Shown: positions 43,955 to 53,026, numbered from the stretch's first letter. The stretch is DNA of 64,000 bases from Amnibacterium endophyticum (GCF_042680685.1 NZ_JBHUEA010000008.1:57666-121665), one strand, 5' to 3'. Numbers and translations: made by a program. Notes: a model not told the origin generated them from the letters alone.

Positions 43955-44128
43955 TCAGTGCTTGAACGCGTCCTTCACGTTCTCGCCGGCCTTCTTCGCG
44001 TCGGCGGCGGTCTGGTCCGCCTTGCCCTCCGCGGTCAGGCGCTCGTTGTCCGTCGCCTTGCCGGCGGCCTCCTTGGCCTTGCCGGTCAGGTCCTGCGCGG
44101 CGTTCTGGATCTTGTCTCCGAGTGCCAT
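43955..44128 (-). CDS. CsbD-family stress protein
   Basis: A 57-residue hydrophilic, Lys/Ala-rich helical protein: MALGDKIQNAAQDLTGKAKE opens it and GENVKDAFKH closes it. CsbD proteins are general-stress proteins with no defined activity. AGAGGAAG precedes the ATG at 44128. It is the sixth and last gene in the leftward Asp23 run, 67 nt after the AmaP-like gene. Confidence 0.9.
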   Translation of the reverse strand: MALGDKIQNAAQDLTGKAKEAAGKATDNERLTAEGKADQTAADAKKAGENVKDAFKH

Positions 44129-44195
44129 GGGGCTTCCTCTCTCTCTTCTCAGGTGTCCGGGGCGGCAACACGCCGCCCGGTGGATGGTGACGGGC

Positions 44196-44795
44196 TCAGG
44201 TGAGCCGGGCTCGGGCAGCCGTGCGGCTGCGGAAGCCGCCGCTCAGCTGCACCATGGCGGGCAGGCTGCGGCCGAGCAGCCCGTCGAGCCCGTCCAGTGC
44301 CTCCGTGACGATGCGGGTCGCATCCGCGGGCGAGACCCCGCGGCGGCACTGCACCGACACCTTCAGCGTCGGCACGCCCTTGACCCGGTAGGCGCTGATC
44401 CGCGTCGCGACGAACTCGTCGCGGTCGCTCAGCTCCTCGTCCAGCAGCGCCCGGGGGACGCCGAGGTCGACCAGGGTGCGGCCCTCGGCACCGTTCGCCG
44501 CGTCGACGACGCGCGAGGTGTGCCCCCGTCCGTGCCGCACGACGAATGCGATCAGCAGGACGGCGAGCACGACGGCGACCGCGCCGACGGCGATCGTCAG
44601 CCAGCTGACCCGACCGACCGCCGGGTCGGCGATCCACGCGGGGGCCGATCGCGTCACGTCGCCGGCCGTGGACCGGAAGCCGCTCCGCACGGCCGGCGCC
44701 CCGGCCATCACCAGCGCCGCGGCGCCGGCCGCGAGCAGGATCAGCCCGGTCACGATCAGCAGGAGCCGGTTCGCTCCGCGGTTCGAGCTGTTCAT
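44196..44795 (-). CDS. AmaP-like alkaline-shock membrane anchor
   Basis: A 199-residue protein with two N-terminal helices (RLLLIVTGLILLAAGAAAL and LTIAVGAVAVVLAVLLIAF) and a cytosolic domain VSVQCRRGVSPADATRI. AmaP in Firmicutes ties Asp23 to the membrane. The ATG overlaps the previous stop by 4 nt, so coupling is expected. The Asp23 partner genes lie just upstream. Confidence 0.77.
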   Translation of the reverse strand: MNSSNRGANRLLLIVTGLILLAAGAAALVMAGAPAVRSGFRSTAGDVTRSAPAWIADPAVGRVSWLTIAVGAVAVVLAVLLIAFVVRHGRGHTSRVVDAANGAEGRTLVDLGVPRALLDEELSDRDEFVATRISAYRVKGVPTLKVSVQCRRGVSPADATRIVTEALDGLDGLLGRSLPAMVQLSGGFRSRTAARARLT

Positions 44796-45370
44796 GCGCC
44801 GACCTTCGCCTTCTGGATCTGCACGCGGGAGCGCAAGGAGGGCGCGAGCCCCCACTGCTGGAGGCGCTCGCCGAGCGCCTCCGCGATGCGGTCGCGCTGC
44901 ACCGGCACGCCCGACGTGGGCGTGACGCGCACGACGGCGGTGCGTCGGGAGATCGAGCTGACCGCGCGGTCGGGGTCGATGCCGTCCGCGTCGGCTGCGG
45001 CGCGCACGAGCGCCGAGGCGATGACCTCGTCGTCGACGACGACCACGGCCCGGTCGTTCGGCAGGACGTGCCGCGGGCGGCGACCTCGGCCGAGACCGAG
45101 ACCGAGCAGGACGAGGCCGAGCACGGCCAGCACCGCGCCCGCGCCCCAGAGCCACCCGACGGGCACGCCGCCGAGCGCCGCGATCCCCTCGACCATGCCC
45201 GCGGGGCTGAGCAGCAGGGGCTGCTGCCCGGCGGCCGCGAGGACGATCTCGACGACGAGCCAGGCCAGCGCCGCGATCAGCACGATCGCGACCACGACGG
45301 CCGACGTCGAGCGCGAGGCATGCGTCTCGCGGCGCCGGATGCGGCCGTAGCCGCGGGTGATGTCGCTCAT
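44792..45370 (-). CDS. DUF6286-type membrane protein of the Asp23 locus
   Basis: A 192-residue protein with two helices (VVVAIVLIAALAWLVVEIV and AGAVLAVLGLVLLGLGL) and a soluble C-terminal domain ISRRTAVVRVTPTSGVPVQ. That domain is similar in form to the end of the AmaP-like neighbour, suggesting paralogy. It overlaps genes on both sides by 4 nt. Function is unknown, probably part of the envelope-stress complex. Confidence 0.7.
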   Translation of the reverse strand: MSDITRGYGRIRRRETHASRSTSAVVVAIVLIAALAWLVVEIVLAAAGQQPLLLSPAGMVEGIAALGGVPVGWLWGAGAVLAVLGLVLLGLGLGRGRRPRHVLPNDRAVVVVDDEVIASALVRAAADADGIDPDRAVSSISRRTAVVRVTPTSGVPVQRDRIAEALGERLQQWGLAPSLRSRVQIQKAKVGA

Positions 45371-45756
45371 CGCACCCTCCTCTCCTTCGTGATGCGGACG
45401 CCGGTGACCCGGACGGTCACGCGGCGGATGTCGTAGCCGGTCAGCTCGTGCACGCGATCGCGCACGGTCTGCTCGGCGGCGGCGCAGCGCTCGAGGATCG
45501 AGCCGCCGGAGCGCTCGAGCGCCTTCGACTGCTCGCGGACCCGCGAGATCGACGGCACCCCGATCGGGGTGTCGACCGCGAGGTCGAGCGCTCCGCCGTG
45601 GTCGGTGAGGTCCGTGCCGACGTCCTTCGCGTCGACGCCGAGGGCCTCGCCGGCCACGGCGGCCACCACCCGCTGCAGGGCGGGACCCGTGATGCGCGTG
45701 CGCCCACGGGTCGAGGCCCCTGCGGCGGGCGGCGCCGCCGCGACCGCCGTGCTCAC
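45367..45756 (-). CDS. Asp23/Gls24-family protein (second copy)
   Basis: A 129-residue protein with an Asp23-type core: ITGPALQRVVAAVAGEALGV, LDLAVDTPIGVPSISRVRE and YDIRRVTVRVTGVRI. The Ala/Pro-rich first 20 residues are variable. It starts at GTG 45756, overlapping DUF2273 by 4 nt. Asp23 proteins form filaments near the membrane in staphylococci; the same is inferred here. Confidence 0.8.
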   Translation of the reverse strand: MSTAVAAAPPAAGASTRGRTRITGPALQRVVAAVAGEALGVDAKDVGTDLTDHGGALDLAVDTPIGVPSISRVREQSKALERSGGSILERCAAAEQTVRDRVHELTGYDIRRVTVRVTGVRITKERRVR

Positions 45757-45944
45757 GAGGACGAGCGCCGGCCGCTGACGGCGGCGATCAGGCTCGACGG
45801 GTCGAACCGGCCCTCGACCCAGCGCCCGACCAGGGCGCCGATCGCGATCGCGACGGCGACCCCGACGAACACCCAGAAGCCGAAGGCCGCCCAGGTGATC
45901 GCGAGCACGGCGCCGATGGCCATGCCCGTCTGCGTCGGCGTCAC
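45753..45944 (-). CDS. DUF2273-type small membrane protein
   Basis: A 63-residue protein of mostly hydrophobic residues: MAIGAVLAITWAAFGFWVF and VAVAIAIGALVGRWVEG. Small DUF2273 proteins accompany Asp23 and AmaP in Gram-positive bacteria. It overlaps its neighbours by 4 nt at both ends. Confidence 0.8.
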   Translation of the reverse strand: MTPTQTGMAIGAVLAITWAAFGFWVFVGVAVAIAIGALVGRWVEGRFDPSSLIAAVSGRRSSS

Positions 45945-46351
45945 TTGGCGACCGGCGTCGCGTCGTCCGCGTCGTCCACGGACGGGATGTGGACGTCGGT
46001 GATCGTGACGTTGACCTCGGTGACCTCGCGGCCGACGTAGGACTCGATCGCGTCGGTGACCGCGGTGCGGACGTCGTCGGCGACCTGCTGCAGGCTCATC
46101 GGGTACTCGGCGACGAGGGTCACGTCGACGGCGACCTGCGTCTCGCCGACCTCGACCGCGATGCCCTGCGTGAGGTCCGTCTGGTTGATGCGGTCCCGCA
46201 GCGCGCCGATCGCGCGGCCGGCGCTGCTGCCCAGGTCGTGCACGCCCGGGACGTCGCGGGTGGCGATGCCGGCGATCTTCGCCACGACGCCGTCGGCGAT
46301 GGTGGTCGAGCCGCCGGAGGTCTGCGCCGAGGTGGTGGTGACGGTGGTCAT
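45941..46351 (-). CDS. Asp23/Gls24-family envelope stress protein
   Basis: A 136-residue cytosolic protein. The core reads TTIADGVVAKIAGIATRDVP, GVHDLGSSAGR, and VAVDVTLVAEYPMSLQQVAD, then VTEVNVTITDVHIP, a textbook Asp23 sequence. AAGGAG lies 6 nt before the ATG at 46351. It heads the six-gene leftward operon. Its divergent neighbour, 248 nt away, is an ECF sigma factor that may drive it. Confidence 0.93.
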   Translation of the reverse strand: MTTVTTTSAQTSGGSTTIADGVVAKIAGIATRDVPGVHDLGSSAGRAIGALRDRINQTDLTQGIAVEVGETQVAVDVTLVAEYPMSLQQVADDVRTAVTDAIESYVGREVTEVNVTITDVHIPSVDDADDATPVAK

Positions 46352-46599
46352 GTGGTGCTCCTTCGTTGCTGTGCGATCCGGCACCGGGTCGGTGCCGCGT
46401 CATGGGGATGACGCATCGCGCCGCCGGATCGTCACGGCGACTCGGCGTACTCCCAGGTTGTAGCGCCGACCGACCGAGTGGAAGCGGGGCGTCGGCTGTG
46501 CGAATACTGAACGCCCACAGGGAGCTCGGCTGCGAACACGCGGAGCGCGCGGGTGGCATGCTGCGGATGGACGCGCCGCGGGCGCGGGAGGGAGGCGCC

Positions 46600-47172
46600 G
46601 TGACGGGATCCGTCGTCGTGCCCGCCTCCCTGCTCGACGAGGCGGGCGACGCGCTGCTCGCCGATCGCGCCGCCGACGGCGACGCCCGTGCGTTCGCGGT
46701 GCTCGTCCGTCGCCACAGCGGCATGCTGCGCGCGTACGCCCGCCGGGTGCTGGGATCGAACGCCGCGAGCGACGACGTGGTGCAGGAGGCGCTGATCACC
46801 GCCTGGCGGCAGCTGCCCGAGCTGCGGGACCGCGCCGCGGTGCGCGGCTGGCTGATCCGCATCGTGGGCCGCAAGGCGATCGACGTCCTGCGCGCCCAGC
46901 GCCCCGCCGTCGACATCGACGACCACGACGCCCCGGCGCCCGAGGGCGGGGGCCCCGAGGGCGTGGCGGGCGCCAACGCCCTCGCCGGCTCGCTCGACGA
47001 GGCGCTCCGGACCCTGCCCGAGGCGCAGCGGCGCGCCTGGACGCTGCGCGAGCTGGGCGGGCTCGGCTACGACGAGATCGCGACGGACCTCGGCCTGCCG
47101 GTCTCCACGGTCCGCGGCCTGCTCGCGCGGGCGAGGACGGGGCTGATCCAGCGGATGGACGGGTGGCGGTGA
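46600..47172 (+). CDS. ECF-type sigma factor of the Asp23 locus
   Basis: A 190-residue sigma factor. Region 2 has AVLVRRHSGMLRAYARRVLG and DDVVQEALITAWRQ; region 4 has LGGLGYDEIATDLGLPVSTV. The GTG at 46600 follows GGGAGG at 4 nt, better than ATG codons at 46558 and 46567. The next gene overlaps the stop (GTGA). It is divergent from the Asp23 operon with a shared 248-nt promoter region. Regulation of the Asp23 genes is inferred. Confidence 0.92.
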   Translation: MTGSVVVPASLLDEAGDALLADRAADGDARAFAVLVRRHSGMLRAYARRVLGSNAASDDVVQEALITAWRQLPELRDRAAVRGWLIRIVGRKAIDVLRAQRPAVDIDDHDAPAPEGGGPEGVAGANALAGSLDEALRTLPEAQRRAWTLRELGGLGYDEIATDLGLPVSTVRGLLARARTGLIQRMDGWR

Positions 47173-47783
47173 CGATGGACGGACAGACCGACGACGCGCT
47201 CGACGCGATCGCGAAGGAGCCGGAGGAGCTCGACGGCCACACGATCGACGAGCTGGCCGACTACCTCGACGCGGGCAGGACCCTGCCCGATCCGTCGATC
47301 GAGGGTTCCGCCGCCTGCCGGCACGCCCTCGCCGCGCTGGAGCGCCTCCGGGCGCTCGCACCGGAGCTGCTGGTCGACGACGCGCCGGAGGCGGAGCCGG
47401 CCGACGGCTTCCTCGCGCGGGTGATGAGCGGCATCGCGCTCGACGCCCACGCCGGCGCGGACTTCCCGCTGGTGGACTCGGGCACGGACTCCTCGATCAC
47501 GATGACCGAGGGCGCGCTGCGGGCGCTGATCCGCGCCGCCGGTGACGGCGAGCCCGGCGTCCTGGTCGGCCGGGTGCGCTTCGTCGGCGACCTGCAGGAC
47601 CCGCATGCGCCGCTGACCGTGCGCGTCGCCGCCACCGTGGCGCACGGCCTGCCCATCCCCGCTGCGGCAGAGCGCCTGCGCGCCGCCGTCGACGCCGCCG
47701 TCCGCCGGCACACGCGCTTCGAGCGGCTGCGGATCGACGTCGAGGTGCAGGACCTGGTCGTGCGCGGGGAGGATCGGCCGTGA
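47169..47783 (+). CDS. Candidate anti-sigma / Asp23-like hybrid protein
   Basis: A 204-residue protein. The N-terminal 70 residues, DELADYLDAGRTLPDPSIEG then ACRHALAALERLRALAP, sit where anti-sigma factors place their sigma-binding domain but have one Cys and no zinc motif. Residues 110-200 resemble an Asp23 fold: VLVGRVRFVGDLQDPHAPLT and FERLRIDVEVQDLVV. No membrane helix is seen. It overlaps the ECF gene (GTGA at 47169; an ATG at 47175 is the alternative) and the next gene. A sigma-binding role is inferred. Confidence 0.6.
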   Translation: MTMDGQTDDALDAIAKEPEELDGHTIDELADYLDAGRTLPDPSIEGSAACRHALAALERLRALAPELLVDDAPEAEPADGFLARVMSGIALDAHAGADFPLVDSGTDSSITMTEGALRALIRAAGDGEPGVLVGRVRFVGDLQDPHAPLTVRVAATVAHGLPIPAAAERLRAAVDAAVRRHTRFERLRIDVEVQDLVVRGEDRP

Positions 47784-48118
47784 GCGACCTCGAGCTGCTG
47801 ACCGGGACGATCTCGGCCCGACTGCGGGCGCTGCCCGGGGTCGTCCGGCTGCATCCCGCGAGCCGCCCCTCCCTCTCCCGGCTGGGCACCGCGGGCGGAG
47901 TGCTCTCCGCGCTCGTCGCCGACGAGTCCGTGACCGCCTCCCTGCGGGGTGACGTCCTGGAGGTCCGCGTCGATGTCTCGGTGGCGGACGAGGTGCCCGC
48001 GACGTCGACGGCCCTCGCGGTGGTCGACGCGGTGCGCGGCGTGCTCGACGGCGTGGAGGTGCCGGCGACGAGGATCGCGGTGCGCGTCGTGTCCGTCGAG
48101 GGACCGCTCGGCGTCTGA
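47780..48118 (+). CDS. Small Asp23-like protein, third copy
   Basis: A 112-residue protein ending VLEVRVDVSVADEVPATSTA and TRIAVRVVSVEGPLG, similar in pattern to the C-terminal half of Asp23. The first half LLTGTISARLRALPGVVRLH is less conserved. It starts at GTG 47780 overlapping the hybrid gene by 4 nt. Unknown function, likely a partner in the Asp23 assembly. Confidence 0.6.
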   Translation: MSDLELLTGTISARLRALPGVVRLHPASRPSLSRLGTAGGVLSALVADESVTASLRGDVLEVRVDVSVADEVPATSTALAVVDAVRGVLDGVEVPATRIAVRVVSVEGPLGV

Positions 48119-48128
48119 CCCGGTCCCG

Positions 48129-49226
48129 TCAGTCCCGCGGCAGCGTCCCCCACAGCTCGAGCGCGGCGGCGCGCACGTCCGCCTCCGGCACGTCGTGCGT
48201 CGCGGAGGCGCCGTGGTCGCACCAGCCGTCGAGCACCCGCTTGCCGCAGACGCGGCAGCCGCCGTGCCACGAGACGAGCACCCGGTGCCAGGCCCGCGTG
48301 AGCGGTGCGACGTCGGCGAGGTTCGCGTAGGTGAAGACGGCGACGGTCGGGGTGCCGACGGCGGCGGCCAGGTGGCGGGGGCCGGAGTCGTTGCCGAGCA
48401 CCAGGTCGGCCCGGGCCAGCAGGCCGACGAGGCCGGGCAGGGTCAGGCCGCCGACGACGGTCTCGACGTCACCGCCGAAGCCCGCTGCGACCCGGCCGAC
48501 CCGGTCGCCCTCCGAGGGGCCGCCCACGACGACCACGCGGGCGCCGTCGTCCGCGAGCGCCCGGGCGATGCGGCCGAGCCGCGCCTCCGGGTAGCAGCGA
48601 CGGGGGTCCGTCGCGCCGGGGTGCACGACGACGAGCCGTCGGGCGTCCTCCGGCACCACGGCCCGTGACGCGTCGAGGTCGGTCTGCAGCACCTCGACGC
48701 GCGGGTCGAGCCGCTCCAGGCGTGCCCCGGCGGCCGCGGCCACCTCGAGCCATCGGACCGTGTCGTGCTGGAACGCCGTGTAGGGCACCCAGCGGTCCGG
48801 CTTCGGCGCGTCGGGCGTCGCCGCACCGACGGTGGTCCGGGCGCCGAGGCGCAGCAGCAGCCGGTTCGAGTTGCCGCCTCCGCCGTGCAGCTGGATCGCG
48901 AGGTCGTAGCCGTGCGCCCGCTGCTCCGCGGCCCACGCCTCGACGGTCGCCTCGTCCGCGTCCGGCTCCTCGGTCCTCACCCGCACGCCCGCGACCGGCG
49001 GCACGACGACGACGCGGTCGATCGGGGACGGCCGGCCCTCGAGGAGGGCGAGGTGGTGCGCGGCGCCGAGCAGCGTGATCTCCGCGTCGGGATAGGCCGA
49101 CCGGATGGCCGCGAGCGCGGGCTCGGCGACGACGTAGTCGCCGACGCCGTTCGCGCGGAGCACGGCGATGCGGCGCACGTCCGGCAGGGCTGCGGGAGGA
49201 TCGGCGAGCGGGGAGAAGAGCGGCAC
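48129..49226 (-). CDS. Glycosyltransferase family 9
   Basis: A 365-residue GT-B enzyme. It begins with a short PLFSPLADPPAALPD leader then VRRIAVLRANGVGDYVVAEP, with GVGD as the catalytic loop, VVVHPGATDPRRCYPEARLG and VLGNDSGPRHLAAAVGTP. The C-terminus has cysteines CRVCGKRVLDGWC and a His, perhaps a metal site. The GTG at 49226 follows GGAAG; GTG 49178 is an alternative. It is convergent with the Asp23 genes. Substrate unknown. Confidence 0.88.
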   Translation of the reverse strand: MPLFSPLADPPAALPDVRRIAVLRANGVGDYVVAEPALAAIRSAYPDAEITLLGAAHHLALLEGRPSPIDRVVVVPPVAGVRVRTEEPDADEATVEAWAAEQRAHGYDLAIQLHGGGGNSNRLLLRLGARTTVGAATPDAPKPDRWVPYTAFQHDTVRWLEVAAAAGARLERLDPRVEVLQTDLDASRAVVPEDARRLVVVHPGATDPRRCYPEARLGRIARALADDGARVVVVGGPSEGDRVGRVAAGFGGDVETVVGGLTLPGLVGLLARADLVLGNDSGPRHLAAAVGTPTVAVFTYANLADVAPLTRAWHRVLVSWHGGCRVCGKRVLDGWCDHGASATHDVPEADVRAAALELWGTLPRD

Positions 49227-49269
49227 CGGACTGTTCTTCCATGAGCCCGCTGGGAGCAGAGGACGTTCG

Positions 49270-49590
49270 ATGGGCGACGACGCGAAGGACACGGCCTGGG
49301 TCGAGGTGCAGGGGGCGCTGCTGGACGACGCCGACGCGGACGTGACCGCGACGGACGACGCCCTGCTGGTGCACGGGACGCCCTTCGCCGTGCGGGACGG
49401 GGACGACATGGTGGTCGACCTGCCCGAGGACCGGGCGGACGACCTGGTCGAGCGCGGGGTCGCCGCGCGTCGGGACCGGCCGGAGGCGAAGGGCTCGTGG
49501 GTCTCGGTCGAGGACTCCGCCGACTGGGTCGAGCTCGCGTCCGAGGCGCACGCGTTCGTCGGCGAGCCGTCGGTCGGCCGCGACTCCTGA
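49270..49590 (+). CDS. Small conserved-looking protein (DUF5519-like)
   Basis: A 106-residue acidic protein. Its centre DLPEDRADDLVERGVAARRD and end WVSVEDSADWVELASEAHAF follow the pattern of luciferase-family DUF5519 proteins, where the last part reads KxWVxVxxxxxW. I am unsure. The ATG at 49270 lies 43 nt from the divergent GT9 start. Confidence 0.6.
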   Translation: MGDDAKDTAWVEVQGALLDDADADVTATDDALLVHGTPFAVRDGDDMVVDLPEDRADDLVERGVAARRDRPEAKGSWVSVEDSADWVELASEAHAFVGEPSVGRDS

Positions 49591-49593
49591 CCG

Positions 49594-50787
49594 TCAGCCG
49601 CGCGGCAGCAGCCGGGACGCCACGAGCGCGGTCGTCGAGAGCACGGCCATGCCGAGCGCGAGGACGAGCACCGTCTGCACGCCGATGAGGCCGGTCAGCG
49701 GCGTCGTGAGCGCGCCGACGAGGAAGGCGAGCCCGCCGCTCAGCGACGCGGCGGTCCCCGCCGACGGGCGCCCCGCCTCCTGCGCCAGCACCGTCGTGGC
49801 GGGGATGCAGAAGCCGTTACCGGCCACGGCGACGCCGAGCAGCACCCAGACCGCGGCGAGCCCGGCGCCGCCCGCGGTGACGAGCTCCACGAGCAGCAGC
49901 GCCGCCGCTCCCCCGCTCGACATCCAGAGCCCGATCGCGCGCAGCCGGGTGACGGGCACGCGCAGCACGAAGCGCCGGAACAGCACGCTGGTGACGACCA
50001 TCGCGGCGGCGTCGGTGGCGAAGACGATCGAGTAGAGGCCCTCACCGATGCCGAGCTGCTGCTGCAGCACGAACGACGAGCCCCCGATGTAGACGAAGAA
50101 CCCGGCCTGGGCGATGCACTGCACGATCACCGGTGCCCGGAAGGCGGGACGCCGCAGCAGGTCGACGATGCGGGCGCCCAGGTGCCGGAGACCGGCGGGC
50201 TGGCGCATCGCGGGCTCCAGGGTCTCCGGCAGCCCGACCGCGGCGATGAGCAGCACCAGCGCGCTGAACGCGGTCATGAAGACGAACACGCCGCGGAAGT
50301 CGGAGACGAGGAGGATCAGGCCCCCGATCCCGGGCGCGACGACCGGAGCGATCAGCCGGATCGCGGAGAGGGTGCCGAAGCGGGCGGCGGCCTCCGGCCC
50401 CGAGTAGCGGTCGGAGACCACCGCGACGCCGATCGCGGACCCCGCGCCGCCCGCGAGGCCCTGGACCGTCCGGGCGACGAGCAGGGTGCCGGCGTCGGCC
50501 GCGACCACGCAGGCGGCGGACGCGACGACCAGCGCCACCCCGCTGCCGAGCAGCAGCCCGCGGCGGCCGGCGGCGTCGGAGATCGGCCCCGCCAGCAGCT
50601 GCCCGACGGCGAGCCCGACGAGGAAGACGGTGATCGAGAGCTGCGCCGTCGACGCGGGGACGGCGAGCGCGAGGGCCACCGCCGGCAGCGCGGGCAGATA
50701 CGTGTCGGTGCCGAAGGGCCCGAAGCCCGTGACGAGGGCGAGCGCGGGGGTCGAGACCGGGCGCCGGTCCCCGCCGCTGCGCCGCAT
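49594..50787 (-). CDS. MFS exporter, Bcr/CflA-like
   Basis: A 397-residue transporter with twelve helices. Early sequence GPFGTDTYLPALPAVALAL and GQLLAGPISDAAGRRGLLL are hallmarks of the Bcr/CflA drug-resistance group. Inner half: RFGTLSAIRLIAPVVAPGIG. It probably exports drugs or small metabolites. It converges on the DUF5519-like gene after 3 nt. Confidence 0.9.
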   Translation of the reverse strand: MRRSGGDRRPVSTPALALVTGFGPFGTDTYLPALPAVALALAVPASTAQLSITVFLVGLAVGQLLAGPISDAAGRRGLLLGSGVALVVASAACVVAADAGTLLVARTVQGLAGGAGSAIGVAVVSDRYSGPEAAARFGTLSAIRLIAPVVAPGIGGLILLVSDFRGVFVFMTAFSALVLLIAAVGLPETLEPAMRQPAGLRHLGARIVDLLRRPAFRAPVIVQCIAQAGFFVYIGGSSFVLQQQLGIGEGLYSIVFATDAAAMVVTSVLFRRFVLRVPVTRLRAIGLWMSSGGAAALLLVELVTAGGAGLAAVWVLLGVAVAGNGFCIPATTVLAQEAGRPSAGTAASLSGGLAFLVGALTTPLTGLIGVQTVLVLALGMAVLSTTALVASRLLPRG

Positions 50788-50880
50788 CGGCCCGACGCTA
50801 CTGCGACGTCGGTGCCGCTTCCCTGACCTCGAACGCCGCACGAGCGGGTGGCCGACACTGGAAGGAGGACACCTCTTCGC

Positions 50881-50909
50881 TTGATCATCAGGTCGAGCAG
50901 AGGTAGTGT
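50881..50909 (+). promoter_or_regulatory. Promoter with near-consensus boxes for a leaderless mRNA
   Basis: TTGATC and TAGTGT are spaced by 17 nt, and the GTG start lies 7 nt after the second box. Transcription would begin at or beside the start codon. Confidence 0.5.
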
Positions 50910-50916
50910 AGTACAC

Positions 50917-52388
50917 GTGTTCGATGCGCAGGACTCGCCCCTCGAGGTGATGCTGCGCGTCTCGACCGTCCCGCCGCCCGCACCCGACCTCATCACCACC
51001 GGAGCCCTGGTCCTCGATGCGCCGCGCGTGCCGGACGACGCTCCGGACCGTACGGAGCGCCTGCAGGAGTCCGCGGAGCTGCTGCAGCACCGGGTCGAGC
51101 TCATGGAGCAGGCCGCGCGCCGCGCCGAGGTCGCACGGCTGACCGCGCTGGCCGACGCGTACGAGGCGTCGATGGAGGACCTCGCCGCGCGTATGGGGCC
51201 CCGGTACGGCACCCGCGGCGGACTGGGGGCGCAGGCGTACTTCAAGCAGACCGGGCTCGCGATCGGGATGTCGCCGAAGACGGTCGCGCACCTGGTCGAC
51301 ACGACGCTGCTGCTGCGCGAGCGCCTGCCGCGCACCTGGGCGGCGCTGACCTCCTGCGCGACCACCCGCCGCGCGGCCGAGCTGGTCGCCGCTCGGGCGG
51401 AGGGCCTCGCGGCCGAGCACTGGGACGACTACGACGCCGAGGCCGCCGAGCTGGCTCGCAGCACGCCGATCACGACGCTGAAGCGGCGGCTGCGCGACCT
51501 GCGCGAGCGGATCCAGGCCGAGACCGCCGTCGAGCGGGCGAGGCGCACGCTCGAGCGCCGCCACGTGCTGCTCGAGGAGGGCGACGACGGCGAGGCGTCC
51601 CTCGTCATCACGGGCCCGATCGCCGAGCTCGCCGCCATCGACGACGCCCTCACGAAGGCCGCCGTCGCGGAGCACGGCGCCGCGGGCGAGACGCGCACGA
51701 TCAGCCAGCTGCGCTTCGTCCCCGTCGCACGGCCGCCCCGCCGCTGACGCGTCGCGGCGGAACCGGCTCCGTGGGCCCAACGGCCCGCGACCTGCTCCTC
51801 GAGGGCATCAAGCAGGCGGCGTCGGGCGAGTGGGCGGGGCTCGCCGTCCCCGGGCGCAAGGGCGTCGTGCCGCAGGTGTTCCTCACGATCCCGCTCCTCA
51901 GCGCGCTGGGGCGTACGACCGAGCACGCGCAGCTGCGCGGCCACGGGTTGATGGACGTGGAGACGGCGAAGGACCTCGCGGGACGCGCGACCTCGTTCGT
52001 GCGCGTGCTCACCGACCCCTGCACCGGCGTGCGGCTCGACATGGACCGCGCGACGCGGATGCCGCCCGAGGACATGCGGCGCTGGGTCCAGGTCCGCGAC
52101 GAGGTGTGCCGGTTCCCCGGCTGCAACCGCCCGGCCCACCTGTGCGATGTCGACCATGCCCATGAATGGCAGCACGGCGGGGTCACCGGGGAGCGCAACC
52201 TGCTCTGCGCCTGCCGGGCGGACCATCTCGCCAAGTCGGAGGAGCTGTTCGGGAACGAGCTGAGGAGCACGGGTGCCGTCCGATGGTGCACGCCCTGGCG
52301 GCGCACCTTCGACGACCCGCCGATCGCTCCACTCGCCCCGGCGCCGGAGTCGCTCCGACCGCCGGACGACGACCCCTGCCCCTTCTGA
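50917..52388 (+). pseudogene. DUF222-HNH endonuclease gene split by a frameshift
   Basis: The first part (50917-51747) has the DUF222 region LQESAELLQHRVELMEQAAR, SPKTVAHLVDTTLLLRERLP and TISQLRF, then stops after PVARPPRR. The second part continues in another frame from about 51771 with TARDLLLEGIKQ, where intact family members read on from QLRADVARDLL. The HNH site is intact: CRFPGCNRPAHLCDVDHAHE and NLLCACRADH. Such genes are multicopy in actinobacteria. A sequencing error or a real disruption is possible. Confidence 0.8.
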
Positions 52389-52417
52389 GCCGACCCTGCT
52401 GAGCCGCGGCCCCGGCT

Positions 52418-53026
52418 TCAGACCAGCAGCGAGCCCGCCGCGAGCAGGGCCGGGGGCAGCGCGACGAGCACCGGGACACGCCGCAGGTCGACGCCGCGGT
52501 CGCGCACGAACTCGGCGATCGACGCGGCGAGCACGAGGACGGTCAGCACGCGCACGCCGAGCCTCACGTCGCCGCCCGCGATCGTCGCGCCGACCTGGTG
52601 GAACGCGATCACGCCCCAGGGCACGATGCCGAGCATCGCCGCGAACGACCACGGGCGGCGACCGGGCAGCGACCGGACCAGCACGACCGCGGCAGTCGCG
52701 GCATAGGTGAGCACCAGGGCGCCGAGGTCGCGCACCCCGTTCAGCTGCGCGACGAGGAACACCGCGATCGGCGCCCCGAGCCCCACGGGCAGGAGCCGTG
52801 CGAGGCGGTCGTCACGGAGCGGCAGGAGCAGGCCGACCGCCGTGAGCAGGGCCGGGATCAGGAGCGCGAGCCGACCCGCGATCTCGGCGAGCGGCACCCG
52901 GAGCACGGGGCCGAGGCCGCCGAGGTCCGCGGCGACGGGCAGCGGCAGCGCGGGCAGCACGGCCAGGGCCACCACCCCGAGCACCAGCCCGACGAGTGCG
53001 ACCCCGACGCCGGCCGACCGGCTCAT
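52418..53026 (-). CDS. Multi-helix membrane protein of unknown function
   Basis: A 202-residue protein with six or so hydrophobic segments, starting SAGVGVALVGLVLGVVALAV. A loop GRRPWSFAAMLGIVPWGVIA is polar-flanked. No family is recognised. Its ATG overlaps the upstream phosphatase stop by 4 nt, so both are co-translated. Confidence 0.7.
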   Translation of the reverse strand: MSRSAGVGVALVGLVLGVVALAVLPALPLPVAADLGGLGPVLRVPLAEIAGRLALLIPALLTAVGLLLPLRDDRLARLLPVGLGAPIAVFLVAQLNGVRDLGALVLTYAATAAVVLVRSLPGRRPWSFAAMLGIVPWGVIAFHQVGATIAGGDVRLGVRVLTVLVLAASIAEFVRDRGVDLRRVPVLVALPPALLAAGSLLV

